This document shows positions 1-6,751 of a DNA stretch of 9,063 nt, piece by piece (position 1 is the stretch's first letter; the number at the start of each line of letters is the position of its first letter). The position numbers were made by a program, and so were the translations under genes. Where the stretch lies: the NCBI GenBank assembly GCA_023251005.1, contig JAHEZR010000005.1, positions 1 to 9,063 of the forward strand, in the 5' to 3' direction. Source of the DNA: Ignavibacteriota bacterium (lineage in GTDB: Bacteria > Bacteroidota > UBA10030 > JAHEZR01). The notes beneath the pieces are model-generated. The model was given only the letters and a program-made list of their open reading frames with translations. It searched no databases and was not told the DNA's origin.

Positions 1-1549
1 TAAAGACATTATCGGCTTTTTGCTCGATCGTCGGACGCTTCTGTGGGTCTGCTATGATCTCCGGCCGCATGTTCGCTGTAGACATCTTTTGCCACATGAG
101 CTCATCGTTCTTCGGCCGATTGTCGCCACCAAACAATAGCGCGTTGAAGCTTGTCAGGCCAATCTGATCGGACTCAGCAACGTCTTTGAATCCAAAATTC
201 GGCTCTCCCTGATCAGGACGTCCATTTCCCTCACCAAAGTCTCCTGTTCCGGGGATGCCGTCTGCACCGACATCATCCCGTTTTGGATCCCAGTCTCCAT
301 CTTCATCTCCTTGCCACCGAGGATGAGGTGGACCATAGAGTCGGGTGTACTGAGCAATATCACTGATGCCCTGGAGATAGCCATTTGGCCCTGCATTCGG
401 TTCAGTCAGAAAGATTCCCGCATCATTGAACGGATCCTCATCGACAATTCCATCCCCATCGTCATCGATGCCGTTGTGAGAATTCGTGGGGCTCTCGAGG
501 AATTTGTATCCGAAATATCCGGTCCTTCTTCCTCCTTGTCCCACACCGTCGAGATCAAATGCGAAGAGCATGTTTCGTGCATCAAATGGAATATCGGGTC
601 GAAAAACAGGCGGCTGATCAGTCAAGATTTCGCCGAAGGGGGTGATGAATCCAGCATAATCATCGGAGAAATCATTCGCACCCCCGACGTGAGGATCTCC
701 GAACATTCCGAAGTAAACCTTGTCCAAACGCTTCGGGCTTACATTCGTGACCTCATAAACCAGAAAAATGATATCTTCAGCGAGAGGGTTGTTGAACTGG
801 AAGATGCGACACTTGAGTTCGAGACCAAGCCCTCGCTTGGTTGAATCATCCGGAAACGGATAATACCTGAACTCTTTGTTCGTGAAATCATCACAAATGA
901 AAAAGGCTTCTTCGTCGGGAGTGGTCGCATCGTCTCCAAGGAACGAAGGCCATACATATCGGCCAAGAACCGGATTGAACCACGTGCCAGGCCAACTCTT
1001 CGGCTTCCCGTTGACGATCTTGAATCGATCGCTGAAAAGGGCTAATTGATCTTGCGCCGAGTCCGCATAGCCCGGTTGTGGCAGCCAGCCCCACTTCAGA
1101 TCACTCGATGGATCGTAATCCCCGTCTGCACGCAAGATAAATCCATCATCGATAATATGAACAACCTTGCCATCGGCGTCCGTGATTTCCGCACCAACGA
1201 GGGGACCAAACTCGTAGCCATAGCCTAAGCCATTCCACACGAGGTCGTTCGTGGCCAACCCCGGCCTCGAGATCGAGGCATAATCATAAATTGACGTCGT
1301 GATTCGATTCCCGCTGATGACTGCACTGCGGACCCGGGATGAACCCGTTGCTTTCCTCAGTCTCTTTTCAAAATTCTCCCAGAATTCTTTTTGCTGTTCT
1401 GGAGTAAGGTACTTGAGATCTACATCGGGGTACTGACCAGCATTCTTTTGAGGGTTTTCCTGTGAAATCGCGCGGTCACTTGTAATGAAGACACCAACGG
1501 TAATAGATGTGCAGAAGAGAAATAGAAGAGAGGACTTCAAGGACTTCAT
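1..1549 (-). CDS. Secreted aspartate-rich hypothetical protein, 3' end missing (runs off left edge)
   Basis: The frame is open without a stop from an ATG at 1549 down to the window edge, giving 516 complete codons; the C-terminus is missing. Residues 1-30 look like a Sec signal peptide (MKSLKSSLLFLFC start, likely cleavage after AISQ). The Cys at residue 13 has no lipobox around it, so a lipoprotein is unlikely. Residues 78-120 hold a compact domain start (VISGNRITTSIYDY, then NGLGYGYEFGPLVGAEI). Residues 359-371 (NGIDDDGDGIVDE) form an Asp-rich loop of the kind that binds calcium. A second Asp/Gly-rich stretch lies at about 414-450, followed by ESDQIGLTSFNALLF. I recall similar architectures in large secreted FCB proteins of unknown function, often with a C-terminal T9SS domain, but that end is outside the window. 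The start is preceded by no strong ribosome site. It lies 114 bases after the receptor gene with no convincing promoter between, so co-transcription is likely. Function unknown. Confidence 0.85.
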   Translation of the reverse strand, partial: MKSLKSSLLFLFCTSITVGVFITSDRAISQENPQKNAGQYPDVDLKYLTPEQQKEFWENFEKRLRKATGSSRVRSAVISGNRITTSIYDYASISRPGLATNDLVWNGLGYGYEFGPLVGAEITDADGKVVHIIDDGFILRADGDYDPSSDLKWGWLPQPGYADSAQDQLALFSDRFKIVNGKPKSWPGTWFNPVLGRYVWPSFLGDDATTPDEEAFFICDDFTNKEFRYYPFPDDSTKRGLGLELKCRIFQFNNPLAEDIIFLVYEVTNVSPKRLDKVYFGMFGDPHVGGANDFSDDYAGFITPFGEILTDQPPVFRPDIPFDARNMLFAFDLDGVGQGGRRTGYFGYKFLESPTNSHNGIDDDGDGIVDEDPFNDAGIFLTEPNAGPNGYLQGISDIAQYTRLYGPPHPRWQGDEDGDWDPKRDDVGADGIPGTGDFGEGNGRPDQGEPNFGFKDVAESDQIGLTSFNALLFGGDNRPKNDELMWQKMSTANMRPEIIADPQKRPTIEQKADNVF

Positions 1550-1588
1550 GTTGCCAGGTTCTAATCTGTAAGGAAGAAAACTTTACGT

Positions 1589-1612
1589 GACGACTCGCGT
1601 TAGAGAGTCGTC
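1589..1612 (-). other. Perfect 8-bp stem-loop between receptor gene and downstream gene
   Basis: GACGACTC and GAGTCGTC form a perfect 8-bp inverted repeat around an 8-base loop. On the minus strand it is followed, after ACGTAAAG, by a short T-rich run (TTTTCTTCC). The T run is not adjacent to the stem, so this is a weak terminator candidate at best. It could instead be a partial terminator, an mRNA-processing site or a 3'-end stabiliser that lowers expression of the downstream gene relative to the receptor. The structure is seen; the role is inferred. Confidence 0.45.
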
Positions 1613-1663
1613 CGGTCTACTACTTGACCTCTACCTCAGGAGTGAAAAGACACAACAACAGGA

Positions 1664-4567
1664 CTAGAAACTCATTGACATTCCCGCCCGGATTTCTCGA
1701 GGCGCACCCACGAAGTCTGCACGTTGATAATACTTATCCAGCGCCGACTGGAATGTCGGTCCGTACGATCCAAAATCTCCACGCTGGAGGCGCCCGCGGA
1801 GATCGTCAAACTGATGGGCGTTGACAACTTCAAAGACACTCGAGAGTGATCGACCTGAGTCAGTGTAGATAAAAATTTCATTGACAGTATCGAAGAGATT
1901 GTCAACCCTCAAGAAGAGCGAGTAGGCAACCGACCCGATTCTGAAGTATTTCTCTAGCAAGAGATCCACATTCCAGTTGATGGGACGCCGATCGCTATTT
2001 TGCTGGAAAGAAATGGGTGCCAGGTTCGCTGGCAGACTCGGCGTGTAAGGCGTTCTAGTTTGGAATCGTACAATTGCACTCGCGGTCCAATTATTCGGCC
2101 TGTCGAGTGCAATGGTTCCATTGAGGACGTGCTCACGGTCGAACGAGAGAGGAACCAAAAATCGCTCTGTCTGTTTTCCGGACTGCTCATCGAAGAAGAA
2201 CGCATCGGTATCGGTCCGATTGCCTGACGCGACGGAGAAAGTGTAGTCGAGAGTCGCAGAGAAGAGACCCTGCGGCGAGCGGCGCTTCAGAAGGGAGATG
2301 GTCACGCCTTTCACGTTCGCATAGTTGAGGTTTGCGATGATAGTGTACGTCCTATCCCCATTCGCAGTGCGAATAGTTTGCAAATCGATATAATTCGTGA
2401 CGTCTTTGTAGAACCCCGTCAGATCAAGCTTTAGATCGCTTGCGAGCTGCTGTTGCAATCCGATTTCATATTGAACGCTCTTTTGAGGTTCGAGATTTGG
2501 ATTACCAAAACTTGGGGTAACGCTTCGGGGGCCCTTGAAATCAGGATTTCTATAAATCGTCGAAAGGCGGAGATTGCCATTGGGATCAACATATGTTGGA
2601 TACTGATAAAAATGTCCATATGAGAATCTGATTATCCCCCTGTCGGTTATCGGATACGAGACGCTCACCCGCGGACTCACGCGGTGCTTCTTCGAGGCAG
2701 GTTGCAAATTTTGAGTAACGAGAAGAAAGTTCTGGTTCGTTAGCTCTTGACTGATGTTGGGGTTGAATGGTGCATTGGGATCCAGATAGTCGTAACGCAA
2801 TCCAAGATTCAGAATCAAGGAGCGAGCCAGTTCAATCTTATCCTGTATGTAGGCCGATGCCTGTGTTGGCTTGCGCATGTACTTCACGTAGGAGAGATCA
2901 TCAGGTGTGCGGTCAGGTGTAGGGATGAAGGCATGATACTCAACTTTCACCTGATCGTTGATTAGATCTTGGGAAGACTGCTTGTCAAATCTCAATGCAT
3001 ACGACTCCAGATCAAGTTGATGCAGACGAGCTTCAACCCCAAATTTGATCTCGTGATTCCCAAAAAGCTGAGCAACAATATCAAACTTTCCCAAGAAAGT
3101 TCTTGACTTCGAAAAATCCCGACTAAGATCGACACCACCAGCTAAAAAAGCTGTGTTTGATAATGGACGTGCGAAGAACGACGGTACGTATCGAGGATCA
3201 TAGGGATCGGAATAGACATATGATTTGCGGAACGATCTCAAATAAGAGGCCTTGACGGTATAGAAGGCCTTGTTCGACAGAATGTGCGTCAAACTCATTG
3301 AATGGTTGATTTCCTGATCATAATCTGTAGGTCTTCCGTCAGGATTATAGACGTACGCTCGATCGTAACTCTGACTCTTACCATCATCAAAAATTAAGTC
3401 ATAATTCAGTTTGAATGTAGGAGAAAACTTAAAAGTTACTTTTCCTGCGAAGTTGATACTCTTAGAAGTATTCATCGGGACGATCGCACCATCTCCCGTC
3501 GGTTTGCCATCGCCGTTTGGAACAAAAGGATTGAAGAAGTATGGATCAGTCGAAGAACCGCTGCGCCGATCACGGTTAGGAAATTCATTAGGAATCAGAT
3601 AGCTGTCCGTCGGTCTGAAGATCCGAATCCCATACAAGTATCCTTTATTCCTGGCATAAACTCCCGACAGAAAGAATTTCACATCATTGTTGAAGAATGG
3701 GAAGGGTCCACCCAATGTCCCTTCGACACGGTATCGATTCGTCGGATCAACGTCACTGATGTTGAAAAATAGATCCTTGTTCCGTGTTATCTTATCACCA
3801 GAGTAGGCACGGACGCTTCCATGATAGGTGTCTCCCCCTTCTTTCGTTATGAAATTTATCACACCACTCAACGCATCACCGTATTCTGCCGTGAACGTCC
3901 CCGCTGAGAACGAGACCTCTTCGACGGCATTCGTGGCAATTCCAATCGACTGAGTATTACTGAACGGATTGTTAATGGACACACCATTCACCGTATAGGC
4001 GATTTCATTCGAGCGTCCGCCTCGAACGTGGATCGCCCCGCTGTTATCAACAACCACACCCGCCTGCAGCCGGATCACCTGGTTGATATTATCCACAGGA
4101 AGTTGTTGGATTCTTTCACTGGGAATCGAAGCTACGGGGTTGGTCAGGTCCTGACGGATAAGCGGCGTGCGTTCTCCCTCAACGACTATCGGAGGCAGAT
4201 CAACCGCACCTTGTTTCATTTTGATCTCGACGCGGGTCGTGAAGTCGACAGAGACCCGAACGTCGATAATCTGTACTTTCTGGTATCCGATAAGATTCGA
4301 CACAAGCCTGTAGACGCCCGGAGGAACATTGAGAATAACGTAATTGCCGTCGAGGTCAGTAATCGCACCTAAAGTCGTCCCCTCTAAGATAACGTTGACA
4401 GAGGGAAGTGGATCGTTCGTCTCAGCGTCGGTCACCTTGCCTGCAATCTTCCCGGTTGTTCCTGCAAGCAAGATTGTGGATAAATAGAAAGAAGAGAATA
4501 GAATGAAAAAGGAGTTCCTGGAGATGTTCCATAAACTCCCCTCATTAGGTTGGTTGTGAAGCGTCAC
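1664..4567 (-). CDS. TonB-dependent outer-membrane receptor with carboxypeptidase-regulatory-like N-terminal domain
   Basis: This encodes 967 residues if read from the GTG at 4567. The signal peptide spans about residues 13-36 (RNSFFILFSSFYLSTILLAG). A carboxypeptidase-regulatory-like beta-sandwich follows at about 38-120 (GKIAGKVTDAET, DLDGNYVILNVPPGVYRL), then a TonB-box-like IVVEGERTP at 127-135. The plug domain covers about 140-245 (QLPVDNINQVIRLQAGVVV, VRGGRSNEIAYTVNGV, AEYGDALSGVINFITKEGG). The rest is a 22-strand-type beta-barrel region rich in alternating aromatic residues, ending in Phe (GMSMSF) as barrel proteins usually do. Such receptors import a ligand across the outer membrane using energy from TonB-ExbBD. 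The substrate cannot be told. There is no SusD-type lipoprotein next to it, so it is not clearly a SusC glycan importer. It is the first gene of the leftward unit, with a promoter at 4650-4678. The start is uncertain: see the ribosome site at 4530-4543. Confidence 0.93.
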   Translation of the reverse strand: MTLHNQPNEGSLWNISRNSFFILFSSFYLSTILLAGTTGKIAGKVTDAETNDPLPSVNVILEGTTLGAITDLDGNYVILNVPPGVYRLVSNLIGYQKVQIIDVRVSVDFTTRVEIKMKQGAVDLPPIVVEGERTPLIRQDLTNPVASIPSERIQQLPVDNINQVIRLQAGVVVDNSGAIHVRGGRSNEIAYTVNGVSINNPFSNTQSIGIATNAVEEVSFSAGTFTAEYGDALSGVINFITKEGGDTYHGSVRAYSGDKITRNKDLFFNISDVDPTNRYRVEGTLGGPFPFFNNDVKFFLSGVYARNKGYLYGIRIFRPTDSYLIPNEFPNRDRRSGSSTDPYFFNPFVPNGDGKPTGDGAIVPMNTSKSINFAGKVTFKFSPTFKLNYDLIFDDGKSQSYDRAYVYNPDGRPTDYDQEINHSMSLTHILSNKAFYTVKASYLRSFRKSYVYSDPYDPRYVPSFFARPLSNTAFLAGGVDLSRDFSKSRTFLGKFDIVAQLFGNHEIKFGVEARLHQLDLESYALRFDKQSSQDLINDQVKVEYHAFIPTPDRTPDDLSYVKYMRKPTQASAYIQDKIELARSLILNLGLRYDYLDPNAPFNPNISQELTNQNFLLVTQNLQPASKKHRVSPRVSVSYPITDRGIIRFSYGHFYQYPTYVDPNGNLRLSTIYRNPDFKGPRSVTPSFGNPNLEPQKSVQYEIGLQQQLASDLKLDLTGFYKDVTNYIDLQTIRTANGDRTYTIIANLNYANVKGVTISLLKRRSPQGLFSATLDYTFSVASGNRTDTDAFFFDEQSGKQTERFLVPLSFDREHVLNGTIALDRPNNWTASAIVRFQTRTPYTPSLPANLAPISFQQNSDRRPINWNVDLLLEKYFRIGSVAYSLFLRVDNLFDTVNEIFIYTDSGRSLSSVFEVVNAHQFDDLRGRLQRGDFGSYGPTFQSALDKYYQRADFVGAPREIRAGMSMSF
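4530..4543 (-). promoter_or_regulatory. Strong ribosome site plus ATG, one frame off the receptor reading frame
   Basis: On the minus strand GAGGGGAG (4543-4536) is followed by TTT and ATG (4532-4530), the best initiation signal near the receptor gene. This ATG is out of frame with the receptor. Losing one G from the ATGGAAC context would give a start reading M-N-I-S-R-N-S-F-F, which runs straight into the signal peptide. The in-frame alternative is the GTG at 4567; the first in-frame stop upstream is at 4640-4642, with no ATG or TTG between. Either the GTG is the true start or there is a one-base indel (sequencing or real) at about 4529-4530. Confidence 0.5.
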
Positions 4568-4578
4568 AACAATGCGCT

Positions 4579-4596
4579 CTTCAAGTGGGGTTGAAG
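4579..4596 (-). other. Small hairpin in the receptor mRNA leader
   Basis: CTTCAA and TTGAAG form a perfect 6-bp stem with a 6-base loop. It sits 11 bases upstream of the annotated GTG at 4567. The only purine-rich ribosome-site-like bases for that GTG (GAAGAG) lie partly inside the stem. This may be chance, but if formed it would weaken initiation at the GTG. Confidence 0.25.
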
Positions 4597-4649
4597 GGGT
4601 GGTAAGGCAAGGACTACCGCGGTGCGCGAGGCACTCCTTTCATGGCGCT

Positions 4650-4678
4650 AATATAAGGATTGGCCTTTCCTTTGTCAA
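4650..4678 (-). promoter_or_regulatory. Sigma-70-type promoter for the receptor gene
   Basis: On the minus strand a perfect -35 TTGACA (4678-4673) is followed by a 17-base spacer and TATATT (4655-4650), five of six matches to the -10 consensus. Transcription would begin near 4643, giving a leader of about 75 bases to the GTG at 4567 or about 110 to the ATG at 4532. It lies back to back with the rightward promoter. There is no experimental support. Confidence 0.65.
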
Positions 4679-4698
4679 GGAAAATTATGGCAAAATGC

Positions 4699-4727
4699 TT
4701 GACATTCACAGAGGATTTCTTTATTAT
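4699..4727 (+). promoter_or_regulatory. Sigma-70-type promoter for the two FG-GAP protein genes
   Basis: A perfect TTGACA -35 (4699-4704), a 17-base spacer and TATTAT (4722-4727, five of six to consensus) precede the gene at 4828. Transcription would start near 4734, leaving a leader of about 95 bases. The element also argues against reading the gene from the upstream in-frame ATG at 4660, which would lie before the promoter. Confidence 0.68.
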
Positions 4728-4770
4728 TTTTCCGACTTTATCCCGTCTCATTTCTTACGCCGTCCGCACT

Positions 4771-4790
4771 CGCAAGATGAAATCCTTGCG
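4771..4790 (+). other. Small hairpin in the 5' leader of the first FG-GAP gene
   Basis: CGCAAG and CTTGCG pair perfectly around ATGAAATC. Two further A-T pairs can form inside if one C is bulged. It sits between the promoter and the ribosome site, with no T run, so it is not a terminator. It may stabilise the leader or be chance. Confidence 0.25.
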
Positions 4791-4812
4791 CACGTCATCC
4801 ACGATCAACTTC

Positions 4813-4820
4813 AGAAGGAG
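4813..4820 (+). promoter_or_regulatory. Ribosome binding site fixing the start at 4828
   Basis: AGAAGGAG ends 7 bases before the ATG at 4828. That ATG opens directly into a signal peptide. The longer in-frame reading from 4660 would put 56 non-signal-like residues in front of it and would start upstream of the promoter. Confidence 0.8.
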
Positions 4821-4827
4821 CCTCACC

Positions 4828-6642
4828 ATGAAACAGATTGTTTCCATTTTCGTCCTCTTCTTGTCGGTGCTTTTCCTCACGAACACAATGCGTGGGCAGG
4901 TTTCCGGGAATGTGCCCGACGGGACGAATAGGTTCACACTTTCAGGGTCAAATGCCAGGGCAGATTCGATCAATTCAACTTTTGAAGTTGGGCGAGATAT
5001 ATTCCTTGTGGAGGGACCAAACAGTCTTGATGGGGATAATCTAGCAGATCTGGTCGTAACGGACTATCGGAATGGTGGTCGGGTTCTTGTCTTCGAGCAA
5101 GATAGTAAAAGCAGCCTAAATTTTCACCTTGTTTTCAAGTCAGATTCTCTCGGGCCCTTGACTGGAGGAGGCTCTTCACCCCGCACACTCACGGTAGGGG
5201 ACTTTGACAACAATGGAAAACTAGACATTATCTTTCCCGTTGGTCGACTAGCCACAGATTCGACTCGAGGTTTGTATATCTATGAGTGGGATGGAATAAA
5301 AGACAATGGCTATCGGCGAACCGCGTGGATTAAACCGGAGGAAATTGATACACTTTATAGGACTGCTCGGTTTGGTCGGGTGGAACGCCAAGGACTATTG
5401 GCAACCGATGTTGACAAAGATGGTAAGACAGAGCTACTTATTGGAAGCTTTGAATTCACAAACTTTACAACGGACGCAACCTTGTACATTCTTCAGGTGG
5501 AATCGGGAACGTTTGCACAAAACAATGCCAAGCTAAAAGTTGAATACAAGTACAAAAAGATGGCCTACATCACTCCCGACTCATCCGACGGCTATATCCC
5601 TGCCGGGTTTGCAGTAGGTGACCTTGACAATGATGGAAAAAATGAAATCATCGTACTAGGTCGCGTCAACGTATCTACAGGTTCCGGAATCGGATTCATC
5701 GATGTACCCGGACCGAACCAATACGTCGATGGCAGTATAGTTGAGATGACGCCTGTAGGAGGCACGACAATATTTGCGAGAGTTTCAGCTTTGCCAGCAT
5801 TAGTCAGCACTCCTCAGGGAACAATTGTTTATTTACTTGGCGAGACCGATAATGCGAGTAGCACTCCAATAGCACCACGTGAGCTTTATGTCATCGACAA
5901 CATCACAGACGTCAGCTTTGTTGGTAAATCAGACGTGAAATTGGTTGCAAAAGGATATGGAGTTTGGGCAGGATTGGCGGCGGGAGATCAAGACCACGGC
6001 CTTTCAAAAGATGGATTTGATGTTTACATTCCCGGCAGTAATGAAATCATCGACGCTGAATACAAAGGGACGGGTAGCTTGGCAGACTCCAACAGCTATA
6101 CTTTTACGAGGTACAGTCTCACTCAGCTTCTACGGAATCCAAGCGGTGCAATCACCAAAGTCATTGTGCCGAAGGCGGATCTTAATGCCAATGGGAGGAA
6201 AGAAGTCATTACTGGATATCAAGCCTTCGGCGGAGATAGTATTATCACGCCAACAGGTATACAGCCGCTCAAAGGGGGGCAACTAGTGTTCTTCATCTTC
6301 GAATGGGGCGATTCAACTACTAAGGTCGTGACGTCCGTGGCTGATGAGAACAGTTTACCCATCGGGTATAGCCTCGATCAGAACTATCCCAATCCTTTCA
6401 ACCCATCAACGACGATAAAGTTCTCGCTTCCTAAATCGGGTCCCGTGATGCTCAGGATCTTTGATGTCAACGGACGAGAAGTTCGAACGCTTGCTGCCAA
6501 CAAAAACTTCGACGCAGGCGACTATAAGGTCGAGTGGGATGGAAAAAGTAACGATGGAAGAGCTGTTTCGAGCGGCACATATTTTTACACTTTAGAGGCG
6601 GGATCTTACACCAACACGCGGAAGATGGTCCTGTTGAAGTGA
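4828..6642 (+). CDS. Secreted FG-GAP/VCBS-repeat protein with T9SS type A sorting domain
   Basis: This encodes 604 residues. A signal peptide covers about 1-24 (MKQIVSIFVLFLSVLFL, cleavage near MRGQ). FG-GAP/VCBS-like beta-propeller repeats are marked by calcium-type loops: DGDNLADLVV (68-77), DFDNNGKLDIIF (125-136), DVDKDGKTELLI (194-205), DLDNDGKNEIIV (265-276), a degenerate DQDHGLSKDGFDVYI (387-401) and DLNANGRKEVI (451-461). The C-terminal ~90 residues are a T9SS type A sorting domain with a FlgD-like Ig fold: LDQNYPNPFNPSTTIKFSLP (516-535), IFDVNGREVRTL, EWDGKSNDGRAVSSGTYFY, and the terminal KMVLLK. T9SS cargo crosses the outer membrane and is usually anchored at the surface or released. 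A beta-propeller of this kind suggests binding or adhesion; no catalytic motif is seen. It is a paralogue of the next gene, 109 bases downstream with no terminator between, so the two probably form an operon. Confidence 0.92.
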   Translation: MKQIVSIFVLFLSVLFLTNTMRGQVSGNVPDGTNRFTLSGSNARADSINSTFEVGRDIFLVEGPNSLDGDNLADLVVTDYRNGGRVLVFEQDSKSSLNFHLVFKSDSLGPLTGGGSSPRTLTVGDFDNNGKLDIIFPVGRLATDSTRGLYIYEWDGIKDNGYRRTAWIKPEEIDTLYRTARFGRVERQGLLATDVDKDGKTELLIGSFEFTNFTTDATLYILQVESGTFAQNNAKLKVEYKYKKMAYITPDSSDGYIPAGFAVGDLDNDGKNEIIVLGRVNVSTGSGIGFIDVPGPNQYVDGSIVEMTPVGGTTIFARVSALPALVSTPQGTIVYLLGETDNASSTPIAPRELYVIDNITDVSFVGKSDVKLVAKGYGVWAGLAAGDQDHGLSKDGFDVYIPGSNEIIDAEYKGTGSLADSNSYTFTRYSLTQLLRNPSGAITKVIVPKADLNANGRKEVITGYQAFGGDSIITPTGIQPLKGGQLVFFIFEWGDSTTKVVTSVADENSLPIGYSLDQNYPNPFNPSTTIKFSLPKSGPVMLRIFDVNGREVRTLAANKNFDAGDYKVEWDGKSNDGRAVSSGTYFYTLEAGSYTNTRKMVLLK

Positions 6643-6742
6643 GGATGAATAGAAAAATCTAATTCGTTTCCGAGCTCGAACGGTTCTGATGAAAAAGAAT
6701 CTACTAGAGTCGGATTCGTTAATCTGCCATTGCTGGCAAACT

Positions 6743-6748
6743 GGAGGT
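6743..6748 (+). promoter_or_regulatory. Ribosome binding site fixing the start at 6752
   Basis: GGAGGT lies 3 bases before the ATG at 6752, which opens a clear signal peptide (MKKLFSWSLIFLLT). The longer in-frame start at 6689 has no comparable ribosome site and would put 21 hydrophilic, Cys/His-containing residues ahead of the signal peptide. Confidence 0.78.
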
Positions 6749-6751
6749 GTT

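Noticed and set aside
311..844. 177-residue open frame on the plus strand
   Set aside because: It lies codon-on-codon antisense inside the leftward secreted protein gene, has no signal or domain, and its composition is what the opposite strand of that gene would give.
1511..1549. Lipoprotein signal for the leftward secreted protein, based on the Cys at residue 13
   Set aside because: The preceding residues (FLF) do not fit a lipobox, and a normal signal-peptidase I site is available at AISQ.
4028..4372. 114-residue open frame on the plus strand
   Set aside because: It is antisense to the plug and regulatory-like domains of the receptor, whose protein is clearly real.
1664..4567. SusC-type glycan importer
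   Set aside because: The N-terminal domain is shared by many TonB receptors, and no SusD-like lipoprotein or glycan-active enzyme is adjacent, so the narrower label is not supported.
4660..4827. Upstream in-frame start for the first FG-GAP gene
   Set aside because: It lies before the rightward promoter and would bury the signal peptide behind 56 residues; the ATG at 4828 has an AGAAGGAG site.
4572..4931. 119-residue plus-strand frame crossing the intergenic region
   Set aside because: It overlaps both promoters and the signal-peptide region of the gene at 4828 in another frame, and has no ribosome site or recognisable domain.
6689..6751. Upstream in-frame start for the second FG-GAP gene
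   Set aside because: It has no good ribosome site and would hide the signal peptide; the ATG at 6752 follows GGAGGT.
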